From positions 1 to 16,890 of the forward strand of contig JAEUQE010000203.1 in assembly GCA_016789785.1 (NCBI GenBank): a DNA stretch of 16,890 nt, read 5' to 3'. Position numbers and translations under genes: made by a program. This DNA comes from Bryobacterales bacterium. Its GTDB lineage: Bacteria > Acidobacteriota > Terriglobia > Bryobacterales > Bryobacteraceae. How positions within the stretch are numbered: position 1 is the stretch's first letter; each line of letters opens with the position of its first letter. Below the pieces are notes generated by a model. It did not search any database. It saw nothing but the letters and a program-made list of their open reading frames with translations, and was not told where the DNA came from. This document shows positions 1-6,828 of this stretch, in pieces.

Positions 1-597
1 ACCATCGGAGGGATGAATTTGCACTTCATTCAGAAGGGGCAGAATACAACCCAGATCTTCACCGATGTGCTCGCGTCGAATCTGTTCTTTGACTACATCA
101 CGGTTCTCGGGTTGAATAATGTTCCCGACTCTTGCGGCTCGGGCACCTATTGCCCGGACTCGACCATCAATCGCGCTTCGATGGCCGTGTTTCTGGTGAG
201 GTCGGTGGTGGGCGACAGCTTCACGTTCACGCAGGCGCCTTTCTTCAACGATGTGCCGGCCACGCACCCGCAATTTGCTTACATCCAAAAGCTGCGCGAT
301 CTCGGCGTGACGAACGGGTGCGGGAACGGCAACTATTGTCCTTCCGATCCCGTGACGCGCGGCCAGATGGCGGCGTTCATTGTTCGCGCCCGTCTTGGTG
401 TGAACTTCAGCCAGACGTTCCCATTCAACGATGGGCAGCCGTTTGCCGATGTCGACCAGGGCAACATCTTCTTCCCGCATATTCAGAAGTTGCGGGAACT
501 CGGCATTACCACGGGTTGCACCGCGACAACCTTCTGTCCGAACGATCTGAACACGCGAGGGCAGATGGGTGCGTTCATGGCGCGTGGCTTCTTCTAG
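1..597 (+). CDS. S-layer homology (SLH) repeat protein, C-terminal part
   Basis: The frame is open to the left edge, so this is the C-terminal end of a larger protein (the first in-frame ATG, at 13, is probably internal). About 198 residues are visible and consist of three SLH-type repeats, each with an F-x-D-V opening, a central 'I-x-x-L-x-x-L-G-[VI]-T-x-G' stretch and a closing 'R-[GA]-[QS]-M-[AG]-x-F-[ML]-[AV]-R' stretch. Each repeat carries a cysteine pair in the pattern C-x(5-6)-C-P (SCGSGTYCP, GCGNGNYCP, GCTATTFCP), which suggests a disulfide and therefore an exported protein. SLH domains normally anchor proteins to cell-wall polymers; in Gram-negative Acidobacteriota the ligand is unclear. 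The protein ends at the last repeat with TAG. The N-terminal domain, which would show the real function, lies outside the window. Confidence 0.85.
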   Translation, partial: TIGGMNLHFIQKGQNTTQIFTDVLASNLFFDYITVLGLNNVPDSCGSGTYCPDSTINRASMAVFLVRSVVGDSFTFTQAPFFNDVPATHPQFAYIQKLRDLGVTNGCGNGNYCPSDPVTRGQMAAFIVRARLGVNFSQTFPFNDGQPFADVDQGNIFFPHIQKLRELGITTGCTATTFCPNDLNTRGQMGAFMARGFF

Positions 598-642
598 CCG
601 CCAGCGCGCGCAGCCATCGTGCAGGGTGGGTCATGAATCGTC

Positions 643-648
643 TATAGT
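643..648 (+). promoter_or_regulatory. Possible -10 box of a leaderless gene
   Basis: TATAGT matches TATAAT at five of six positions and lies 8 bases before the ATG at 657. A start site the usual seven or so bases downstream would fall within a few bases of the ATG. No recognisable -35 hexamer is present at 16-18 bases, so the call is weak and rests on the -10 match plus the absence of a Shine-Dalgarno. Confidence 0.3.
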
Positions 649-656
649 GTCACCGA

Positions 657-1730
657 ATGAGCGAAACCACGTATCGCGGACGCCGCGCCGTTTCCGTTGA
701 GAACGAACGAATCCGAGTGACGATGTTGGTGGAGGGTGGCCACATTGCCGAGCTGCTTCACAAGAGCAGCGGTGTGAATCCGTTGTGGACGCCGCCCTGG
801 CCGTCGATTGAGCCATCCTCTTTCGATCCCGCAAAGCACACCGCCACGTACGGCGCGCATGCAGAAAGCAAGCTGCTCTCGGGTCTCATGGGGCACAACT
901 TGTGCATGGACATCTTCGGAGGCCCATCTCCCGAGGAAACCGCCGCTGGAATGACTCCGCACGGCGAAGCCTCCATCGCCGCCTACGAACTCGGCGAAGT
1001 GAACGGCACACTCACAGCCAAGGCTTCGTTTCCGATGGCGCAACTGGCGTTTACGCGAACGATTCGCACCGCAGGCAACGTCGCCATCATTGAGGAGGAA
1101 GTGGAGAACATTGCGCCTCTGGACAAGCCCACCGCCTGGACACAGCACGCGACGCTCGGGGCGCCGTTTGTCGAACGCGGCAAGACTGCCTTGCGCGCCT
1201 CGGCAACGAAGTCGCGCGTGTATGAGGCAGACTTCGCCGGCGAGTTCGGCTTCATGCAGCCGGGCGCGGACTTTCACTGGCCGCACGCTCCGTTGAAGAA
1301 CGGCGGCACTCGCGACCTGCGTCAATACACTTCCGCAGCGGCATCAGGCGGGCTTACGACGCACTTGATGGATCCCGCGCGAGAGCAGGCGTTCGTCCTT
1401 GCATGGCATCCCGATACGAAAGTGCTTTGCGGTTACGTGTGGCAACGCGCCGACTTCCCGTGGCTCGCAATCTGGGAAGAGAATCATGGGCGCAAGGTCG
1501 CACCGTGGAATGGCGACACGTTGACGTGGGGGCTCGAGTTCGGTGTCAATCCGATGCCCGAACCACGGCGGCAGATGATCGAGCGCGGTTCGATGTTCGG
1601 TGTGCCCGGCTACCGCTGGATTCCCGCAAAGTCGAAGGCCGTTGTCCGATACTGTGCGTTTGTCACCAACGCCGCCGCGATCCCAGAGCAAGTGACTTGG
1701 GACGGAGAGGCCGGTCTCACGTTTGGCTGA
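657..1730 (+). CDS. Galactose-mutarotase-like hypothetical protein
   Basis: A 357-residue protein with no signal peptide or membrane segment. The beta-rich sequence, with an opening 'VSVENERIRVTMLVEGGHIAEL' type strand pair and later paired strands around the 'TWGLEFGVNPMPEPRRQMI' region, resembles the galactose mutarotase / aldose 1-epimerase-like superfamily found as conserved hypothetical proteins in Acidobacteriota. This is fold-level recognition only: I cannot assign the His/Glu catalytic pair of true epimerases, so no reaction is proposed. It could instead be a carbohydrate-binding relative. The ATG at 657 has no Shine-Dalgarno; a TATAGT hexamer at 643-648 sits just upstream, so the transcript may be leaderless. 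The next gene on the same strand starts 38 bases after the stop. Confidence 0.6.
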   Translation: MSETTYRGRRAVSVENERIRVTMLVEGGHIAELLHKSSGVNPLWTPPWPSIEPSSFDPAKHTATYGAHAESKLLSGLMGHNLCMDIFGGPSPEETAAGMTPHGEASIAAYELGEVNGTLTAKASFPMAQLAFTRTIRTAGNVAIIEEEVENIAPLDKPTAWTQHATLGAPFVERGKTALRASATKSRVYEADFAGEFGFMQPGADFHWPHAPLKNGGTRDLRQYTSAAASGGLTTHLMDPAREQAFVLAWHPDTKVLCGYVWQRADFPWLAIWEENHGRKVAPWNGDTLTWGLEFGVNPMPEPRRQMIERGSMFGVPGYRWIPAKSKAVVRYCAFVTNAAAIPEQVTWDGEAGLTFG

Positions 1731-1768
1731 TGCGCCGCCGCGCGATGCTACGATGAAGAGCATTGCCT

Positions 1769-2275
1769 ATGAATCGCCGCGATTTGATCGTGATTGCCGC
1801 CGGCGCGGTTGCCTCTCATCAGGCCCTTGCCCAGGCGCCCGTGTGGAAGCCGCAGATTCTGGACGCGCATCAGAACGAAACGGTGGTTGCTCTCACTGAG
1901 GCCATCATCCCCGCGACCGATACGCCCGGAGCGAAAGCTGCCAACGTCAATCGCTACATTGATCTCTTGCTCGCCGACGGCCCGGTAGCCGAGCGGCATC
2001 GCTTTCTGGAGGGGCTTGCGTTTCTCGATAGCTACTCCATTCGCAAGCACAGCAACCCCTTCGTCCGGTGCGGTGCTCAGCAGCAGATCGCTGTCCTCAC
2101 CGCATTCGACGAGAACAAGGAAGAGGGCATCGCACCCGGCAATCGCTTCTTCCGCATGGCGAAGCAACTCACATCGCGCATCTACTATGCCACCGAAATC
2201 GGCTTTCGGGAGTTGAACAAGGGTGGCCGTGTTCCCGCGAAGTATGGCTGCACGCACGCGGAGCATAAGGCCTAG
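1769..2275 (+). CDS. Tat-exported gluconate 2-dehydrogenase subunit 3-like protein
   Basis: A 168-residue protein starting MNRRDLIVIAAGAVASHQALAQ: a short twin-arginine type signal (RRD then a hydrophobic stretch and an A-Q-A cleavage-like site near residue 24). The body has the 'ETVVALTEAIIPATDTPGAKAANVNRYIDLLLAD' type start and the C-terminal 'TEIGFRELNKGG' type end typical of the Gluconate_2-dh3 family. In known complexes this small subunit partners a GMC-family FAD dehydrogenase and a cytochrome c in the periplasm, and often carries the Tat signal for the complex. No GMC partner or cytochrome lies in this window; the next gene is folC. ATG 1769 is preferred to the in-frame TTG at 1763 because GAAGAG at 1755-1760 sits 8 bases before it. 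Function beyond family membership is inferred. Confidence 0.8.
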   Translation: MNRRDLIVIAAGAVASHQALAQAPVWKPQILDAHQNETVVALTEAIIPATDTPGAKAANVNRYIDLLLADGPVAERHRFLEGLAFLDSYSIRKHSNPFVRCGAQQQIAVLTAFDENKEEGIAPGNRFFRMAKQLTSRIYYATEIGFRELNKGGRVPAKYGCTHAEHKA

Positions 2276-2296
2276 GAAGTCCGGGGAGCACATTCC

Positions 2297-3562
2297 TTGA
2301 AAAGCTATCCGGATTCAGTCCGGTTCCTGTACTCGCTCGGCAACGAGATCAAGACCGTGAAGTTCGGGTTGGAGACGATTACCGCGGTCCTTGCCGAGTT
2401 GGACCACCCGGAGCGCGCGTGCGCGTTTGTACATGTCGCTGGTACGAATGGCAAGGGATCCACGTGCGCGATGATTGAGTCGGCATTACGCCATGCCGGC
2501 GTTCGTACGGGACTCTACACGTCTCCGCATCTCATCGAACCCACCGAGCGAATCCGCATTGGTGGCACGCAAGTTACGCAAGCGGAGTTCTCACATGCGT
2601 TTGATGCGGTACATGCGGCGTCCGAGCGGCTCATCGCCCGGGGTGACATCGAGCATCACCCCACCTACTTCGAGACCGTCACTGCCATGGCTTTCGTGCT
2701 GTTCCGTGAAGCTCGCGTGGAAACCGTGGTTCTGGAGGTTGGCCTCGGCGGGCGATTGGACGCGACCAACGTGGTTCATCCGCGCCTCACCGTGATCACA
2801 CCCGTCGATTTTGATCACGAGACATTCCTCGGCAAGACCATCGCTGCGATCGCATCGGAAAAGGCCGGCATTCTCAAGCCGAATGTTCCTCTGATCATGG
2901 GGAGGCAGCGCGCGGAAGGCGAACAAGTGATCCTTGCAAGAGCCGCGGAGTTGCATTGCCCCGTCACGCGTTTGATCGATCATCCGCCCTCCGGCGCCTC
3001 CTGCTTTGCCCAAGGCAACCGCATCGAGTGGGAGGGCATGGAAATCCGCGGTGCGTTGCCAGGGCCGCATCAAATCGACAACACGATCACCGCGGCGCTG
3101 GCGTTGCGCGAACTCGGAGTTCCCGATGCCTCCATTGCTGAAGGAATCGCCGAAGCCCGCTGGCCGGGCCGCTTGGAGTTCGTTGCGTCCAAGCCTGACA
3201 TCATTCTCGACGGTGCTCACAATCCGTCGGGCGCGCGCGCACTCGCGGCCTACATTGAACGCTTCTTCGCGGGCCGCCGCGTCTGGATGATCTACGGCAC
3301 AATGCGTGACAAAAGCATCGGTGAAATTGTCGAGACGCTCTTCCCGCTGGCCTCCGAGTTGATCCTCACGCGCCCGGATACTCCTCGATCGCTGGATCCC
3401 AAGTCGTTGCTTCGCGTCGCACATCATCCTCGCGCGAGGAGTTGCGAGAGCCTCGTCGCCGCACTGGCAATCGTCCGGGAAGAAGCCTCGCCTGACGACG
3501 TGATCTTCATCAGCGGCTCGCTGTTTCTGGTGGGGGAGGCGCGGGCGCTGCTCGTAAAATAG
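2297..3562 (+). CDS. folC: Bifunctional folylpolyglutamate synthase / dihydrofolate synthase
   Basis: A 421-residue cytosolic Mur-ligase-type enzyme that adds glutamate to dihydropteroate and to reduced folates using ATP. The P-loop GTNGKGST is at residues 49-56, followed by LYTSPHL (residues 73-79) and LEVGLGGRLDATN (146-158). HETFLGKTIAAIASEKAGILK (174-194) contains the lysine expected to be carbamylated, and DGAHNPSGA (305-313) opens the C-terminal ligase domain. The length is normal for the family. The start is TTG 2297: the protein then begins KSYPDSVRFLYSLGNEIK, the usual FolC N-terminus, and GGGGAG at 2283-2288 gives a Shine-Dalgarno 8 bases upstream. It follows the upstream gene by 21 bases and precedes plsC by 6, so an operon is likely. 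Confidence 0.97.
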   Translation: MKSYPDSVRFLYSLGNEIKTVKFGLETITAVLAELDHPERACAFVHVAGTNGKGSTCAMIESALRHAGVRTGLYTSPHLIEPTERIRIGGTQVTQAEFSHAFDAVHAASERLIARGDIEHHPTYFETVTAMAFVLFREARVETVVLEVGLGGRLDATNVVHPRLTVITPVDFDHETFLGKTIAAIASEKAGILKPNVPLIMGRQRAEGEQVILARAAELHCPVTRLIDHPPSGASCFAQGNRIEWEGMEIRGALPGPHQIDNTITAALALRELGVPDASIAEGIAEARWPGRLEFVASKPDIILDGAHNPSGARALAAYIERFFAGRRVWMIYGTMRDKSIGEIVETLFPLASELILTRPDTPRSLDPKSLLRVAHHPRARSCESLVAALAIVREEASPDDVIFISGSLFLVGEARALLVK

Positions 3563-3568
3563 AAGGCA

Positions 3569-4309
3569 ATGCCGTTTCGCTACCTGCGCAGCTACATATG
3601 GACCGGGCCAATGGTTGTCCTTGCCACCACCGTCTACGGCACCGTCGATCTCATCGTCAGCTTCTTTGACAGCACGGGCGACACGCAACATAAGATCGCG
3701 GAGGCATGGTCGCGGGCGCTGCTGTGGATCGGCGGCGTGAGAGTTCGCGTCATCGGACTCGAAAAGATCCAGCGCAACGGCAGTTATGTCTTCGCGTCAA
3801 ACCACCTCAGCTACTCCGACACGCCTACGGTGCTCGCAAACATTCCGTGCCAGTTCCGTTTTATGGCCAAGGAAGGCCTGTTCAGGATTCCGTTCATCGG
3901 CTTCCATTTGAGACGGGGCGGCCACATTCCAGTTCCGCGGGATGATGCGCGGGCCGCGATCCGTGCCCTGCAGGAAGCGGCGCGCATCGTGCGTGAGCGC
4001 AAGATCTCGATCCTGCTCTTTCCGGAGGGCGGACGGACCGAAGGTGAATTGCGGCCTTTCAAGGAAGGCGCGGCAATGCTGGCCATTGCCGCCGCGACCC
4101 AGATCGTGCCGGTGATGCTGAAGGGTACGCGCGAAGTAATGCCGATGGGATCCCTGTTGATGACTCCCGGCGATGTGGAAGTGCGCATCGGCGATCCCAT
4201 TCCCACGGAGGGTCTCTCTCCTCGAGACCGTGGCCGCCTCACCGAACAAGTGCGCAATGCAATCGCCGCCATGCAGGAGGAGAGCGCGCAACAGGCGGCC
4301 TTGGTTTAA
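3569..4309 (+). CDS. plsC: 1-acyl-sn-glycerol-3-phosphate acyltransferase (PlsC family)
   Basis: A 246-residue membrane-associated acyltransferase that would transfer an acyl group to lysophosphatidic acid to make phosphatidic acid, the phospholipid precursor. The N-terminus has a hydrophobic helix (about residues 12-32). The H-x4-D catalytic motif is NHLSYSD (78-84), KEGLF (101-105) is block II, and FPEGGRTEGE (151-160) is the substrate-binding block III; a block-IV-like VPVML sits at 180-184. The length fits the family. The ATG lies 6 bases after the folC stop with a GAAGG only about 2 bases before it, so translation may depend on coupling to folC. Which acyl acceptor it uses cannot be read from sequence; a lysophospholipid or other glycerolipid acyltransferase is possible. 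Confidence 0.9.
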   Translation: MPFRYLRSYIWTGPMVVLATTVYGTVDLIVSFFDSTGDTQHKIAEAWSRALLWIGGVRVRVIGLEKIQRNGSYVFASNHLSYSDTPTVLANIPCQFRFMAKEGLFRIPFIGFHLRRGGHIPVPRDDARAAIRALQEAARIVRERKISILLFPEGGRTEGELRPFKEGAAMLAIAAATQIVPVMLKGTREVMPMGSLLMTPGDVEVRIGDPIPTEGLSPRDRGRLTEQVRNAIAAMQEESAQQAALV

Positions 4310-4325
4310 ACTGGCTTCTATATCT

Positions 4326-5423
4326 ATGAAACGTGTTCTCCGCTGGTCTTTGCTTGGACTGATCTCCTGCTTGTTGGCTGCACAGCAACAACCTAAGCCG
4401 GTGATGACAATCGAGGAGTACGAGCCGAAGTCGTTGCTCGTGGTTCCGGAGCGCAAGGTGACTCGCGCGAAGTACCCCTTTGTCGACATCCACAATCACC
4501 AGAACTCGGCTGGTGGCGATCGGCTGGATCAACTGGTGCGCGAGATGGATGAGATCAACATGGCCGTGATGGTGAACCTCTCGGGCCGCTACGGCGATGC
4601 GCTGAAGGAGAACGTCGCGCGGCAGAAGACGAAGTACAAGGACCGCTTCGTGATCTTCGCGAACATCGACTTTACCGACGTGGATGCGCCGGACTATCCG
4701 CAGCGCGCCGCGGCTCGCCTCGAACAGGACATCAAGAACGGTGCGCAGGGTCTGAAGATCTTCAAGAACTTCGGAATGGACATCAAGGACAAGGCGGGCA
4801 ACCGGATCAAGACCGATGATCCGCGCTATGACCAAGTCTTTCAGATGTGCGCGAAGTACAAGATTCCGGTGTTGATTCACACCGGTGAGCCGAAGGGTTT
4901 GTTTCTCCCCTTCGATAAGTCGAACGAGCGCTGGCTGGAACTGGCGATGCGTCCGCGGCACCTGCGTCTGATCGAGATGTTTCCGTCGTTTGACGAGCTG
5001 ATGGCGGAGCAACATCGCCTGTTCGCGCGGCACCCGAAGACGAACTTCATTGCGGCGCACCTCGGCTGGTATGGATTCGATCTGGCAAGGCTCGGCGCCT
5101 TGATGGACAAGATGCCCAACATGTACACGGAAATCGGCGCGGTGGTGGAGGAGTTGGGACGCCAGCCTCGCGCGGCGAAGCAGTTCTTCATCAAGTATCA
5201 GGACCGCATCTTCTTCGGCAAGGACACCTACCGCAAAGCGGAGTATGGCACCTACTTCCGGACGTTGGAAACGGCGGATGAGTACTTCGACCACGACCGC
5301 AAGTATCATGGCATTTGGAAGATGTATGGTTTGGATCTGCCGGACGATGTGCTGCGCAAGGTGTACTACAAGAACGCGCTGAAACTCGTGCCCGGCATGA
5401 ACGCGAGCCTCTTCCCGCGGTAG
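4326..5423 (+). CDS. Exported metal-dependent amidohydrolase (amidohydrolase 2 family)
   Basis: A 365-residue TIM-barrel amidohydrolase of the PF04909 type. Metal and catalytic residues are visible in order: D-x-H-x-H at residues 54-58 (DIHNH), a lysine in LKIFK near 144, H185 in LIHTGEP, H245 in AAHLGW and D300 in FFGKD, the position of the catalytic aspartate. The family hydrolyses or decarboxylates cyclic and aromatic carboxylates; the substrate here is unknown. The N-terminus MKRVLRWSLLGLISC is a short export signal, and L-I-S-C fits a lipobox with Cys15, so it may be a lipoprotein. Start 4326 is chosen because the frame's upstream extension to 4173 lies inside plsC and would hide the signal. 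No clear Shine-Dalgarno is present; the gene begins 16 bases after plsC. Confidence 0.85.
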   Translation: MKRVLRWSLLGLISCLLAAQQQPKPVMTIEEYEPKSLLVVPERKVTRAKYPFVDIHNHQNSAGGDRLDQLVREMDEINMAVMVNLSGRYGDALKENVARQKTKYKDRFVIFANIDFTDVDAPDYPQRAAARLEQDIKNGAQGLKIFKNFGMDIKDKAGNRIKTDDPRYDQVFQMCAKYKIPVLIHTGEPKGLFLPFDKSNERWLELAMRPRHLRLIEMFPSFDELMAEQHRLFARHPKTNFIAAHLGWYGFDLARLGALMDKMPNMYTEIGAVVEELGRQPRAAKQFFIKYQDRIFFGKDTYRKAEYGTYFRTLETADEYFDHDRKYHGIWKMYGLDLPDDVLRKVYYKNALKLVPGMNASLFPR

Positions 5424-5450
5424 CCCGCAAGGCGCTACGCTGGAAGTGCT

Positions 5451-5522
5451 ATGGAATCGCTCTGGATCGTTCTCATCGCGGTTGCGGTGTTCCTGCTCAA
5501 TCGCTTCACTGGTGGTGGCTGA
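5451..5522 (+). CDS. Possible 23-residue single-span membrane peptide
   Basis: A short frame starting ATG 5451 and ending TGA 5520-5522 encodes 23 residues. A short polar start (MES) is followed by an almost uninterrupted hydrophobic segment (LWIVLIAVAVFLL), then NRF and a Gly-rich tail, which is the layout of a small one-helix membrane protein. GGAAG at 5442-5446 lies 4 bases before the ATG. It starts 28 bases after the amidohydrolase stop on the same strand. No family is recognised. It could be chance, but the combination of a ribosome site and a clean transmembrane segment is unusual for a random frame of this size. Confidence 0.4.
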   Translation: MESLWIVLIAVAVFLLNRFTGGG

Positions 5523-5531
5523 GCGCCCCGC

Positions 5532-5548
5532 GGGCCCGGTTCGGGCTC
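5532..5548 (+). other. Short GC-rich hairpin after the small frame
   Basis: GGGCCCG and CGGGCTC flank a GTT loop, giving a 7-bp stem with one G-T pair. It sits 10 bases after the end of the small membrane frame and could help end transcription of the upstream genes, but no T-run follows, so it is not a standard intrinsic terminator. It also marks roughly where the lower-GC island begins. Confidence 0.3.
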
Positions 5549-5620
5549 CTGCAAGTGAGTTGGATTCGATTCCCGTTCAGATCCCTTTACTTGCCTACAG
5601 TTGGCGACTGAAATGGAGTG

Positions 5621-5639
5621 CCTTAGCGTGTGCTAGGAT
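5621..5639 (+). promoter_or_regulatory. Putative extended -10 promoter and operator of the HTH-methyltransferase pair
   Basis: TGCTAGGAT (5631-5639) fits an extended -10 (TGn plus TAGGAT), with no convincing -35. It overlaps an inverted repeat: TAGC-gtgt-GCTA at 5624-5635, extendable to CC/GG arms at 5621-5622 and 5636-5637 if one T is bulged. The expected transcription start, about 7 bases past the -10, falls at 5646-5647, next to the ATG at 5648. A dyad over the -10 box is where an autorepressor would bind; the obvious candidate is the HTH protein encoded immediately downstream. Promoter and operator are both inference. Confidence 0.35.
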
Positions 5640-5647
5640 GAAAAGGT

Positions 5648-5863
5648 ATGCATGCCGATGAATGCCGTTACCTGACTGTCCGGGAAACTGCGCACCGCCT
5701 GCAAGTCCACGAGAGAACCGTCTACGTGTGGCTTCGTTCTTCAGTCTTGCCGGGCCGGCGAGTCGGTGGTCGTTGGAGGGTCAGCGCAAAAGCTCTTGAG
5801 GAATTCGTTCGTGGGGACTTCCGCCCGAGCTCCGAGTATGGTCGCGCAGGGAGTGTATCATGA
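5648..5863 (+). CDS. Small helix-turn-helix DNA-binding protein (MerR/excisionase-like)
   Basis: A 71-residue protein with a single winged-helix-type HTH of the HTH_17 / excisionase class: 'YLTVRETAHRLQVHERTVYVWLR' spans the two helices (residues 8-30) and 'LPGRRVGGRWRVSAKALEEFV' (34-54) is the wing and following helix. Such proteins bind DNA but carry no catalytic or sensor domain. The last codons overlap the methyltransferase start in an ATGA, so the two are translationally coupled. An in-frame TGA at 5639-5641 leaves ATG 5648 as the first possible start; AAAAGG directly before it is too close for a normal Shine-Dalgarno, so a leaderless transcript is possible. No integrase is nearby, so a controller role for the restriction-modification genes is more likely than true excisionase; this role is inferred. 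Confidence 0.82.
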   Translation: MHADECRYLTVRETAHRLQVHERTVYVWLRSSVLPGRRVGGRWRVSAKALEEFVRGDFRPSSEYGRAGSVS

Positions 5864-6828
5864 AGGGCGAATCGCTTGATCAGGAGGCCCGCCCGTCCGT
5901 GAACCCTCTGCAAATTGTCAATGTGTCCAGTGTGCCCAAAAGAAGCCCGTTCCGATACCCAGGAGGCAAGACTTGGCTCGTTCCCCATATTCGTACTTGG
6001 CTTCGGAGCAGGTCGAGGACTCCCAACACCTTAGTTGAGCCTTTTGCCGGCGGGGGGATCGTTGGCCTTACAGCTGCCTTTGAATCTCTCGCAGGCTCTG
6101 TGGTTCTTGTTGAGAAGGACCAAGATGTATCGTCGGTTTGGAGGACTATTCTGGATTGCCAACAAGGGCGCTGGCTTGCGGAACGAATTGCGGCGTTCGA
6201 GTTTTCACCTGAGGCTGTGAAGGCAGAGCTTGCTACGCCGCGTTGTCGGCTTTCGAACCGTCAGAGGGCGTTCAAGACGCTGTTGCGCAACCGCGTTCAG
6301 CGCGGCGGGATCCTCGCGCCTGGAGCCGGCTTGATCAAGGTCGGAGAGAATGGCAAGGGAATGGCCTCGCGTTGGTATCCGGAGACACTCAAGAAGCGTA
6401 TCCTGGACATCTGTGATATTCGAATCAGGAGTAGGATCAACTTTGTGGAGGGTGATGGAATTGAGGTGCTATCCGAATACCGTAACAGGAGAGACGTCGT
6501 ATTCTTTGTCGATCCTCCGTACACCGTCGCCGGCGGCCGCTTGTATACCTATTCCGAGATCGACCACGAAGCGCTTTTCGCCGTAGTTGGGTCTCTTAAG
6601 GGTGATTTCCTAATGACCTACGACAATACAAACTACATCCGTTCGCTAGCCGAGAACTTCGGTTTCGCAACGAGACAAGTGGCAATGAAGAGCACGCATC
6701 ATGCGAAAATGACGGAGCTTCTAATAGGTAGGAACTTGGATTGGCTACCAGCGCCGGAAGGGATCTCTAGGCTGTCGATGGAGGCACAAGCTTCTCTCGA
6801 ATTCGAGCCTCAAACTGCTCTTTTGTAA
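5860..6828 (+). CDS. DNA adenine-N6 methyltransferase, D12 (Dam-like) class
   Basis: A 322-residue S-adenosylmethionine-dependent methyltransferase of the MethyltransfD12 family. FRYPGGK (residues 31-37) is motif X, LVEPFAGGGIVGL (58-70) is motif I for cofactor binding, a NRVQRGGILAPGAGL region (144-158) lies in the target-recognition part, and DPPY (218-221) is catalytic motif IV. DPPY in this motif order indicates methylation of adenine N6. The length is normal for restriction-associated members. The start ATG 5860 overlaps the HTH stop (ATGA) and has AGGGAG at 5848-5853, 6 bases upstream. The 3' end overlaps the convergent restriction gene by 62 bp, so it is the natural protective partner. 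Its recognition sequence cannot be read from sequence. Local GC is low (about 45% at 6601-6660 against about 65% at 3961-4020, counted by hand), consistent with transfer. Confidence 0.93.
   Translation: MKGESLDQEARPSVNPLQIVNVSSVPKRSPFRYPGGKTWLVPHIRTWLRSRSRTPNTLVEPFAGGGIVGLTAAFESLAGSVVLVEKDQDVSSVWRTILDCQQGRWLAERIAAFEFSPEAVKAELATPRCRLSNRQRAFKTLLRNRVQRGGILAPGAGLIKVGENGKGMASRWYPETLKKRILDICDIRIRSRINFVEGDGIEVLSEYRNRRDVVFFVDPPYTVAGGRLYTYSEIDHEALFAVVGSLKGDFLMTYDNTNYIRSLAENFGFATRQVAMKSTHHAKMTELLIGRNLDWLPAPEGISRLSMEAQASLEFEPQTALL

Noticed and set aside
2591..3691. A 366-residue minus-strand frame over folC and plsC
   Set aside because: It runs across two well-supported genes and has no ribosome site or recognisable motif.
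4173..4325. Upstream extension of the amidohydrolase start
   Set aside because: It lies almost wholly inside plsC and would place the export signal internally; ATG 4326 gives a normal signal.
5550..5585. A tRNA T-arm-like GGATTCGATTCCC, considered as an att copy left by integration into the tRNA
   Set aside because: It does not match the tRNA-Arg(TCG) 3' end, its stem pairs poorly, and no acceptor or anticodon arm is present.
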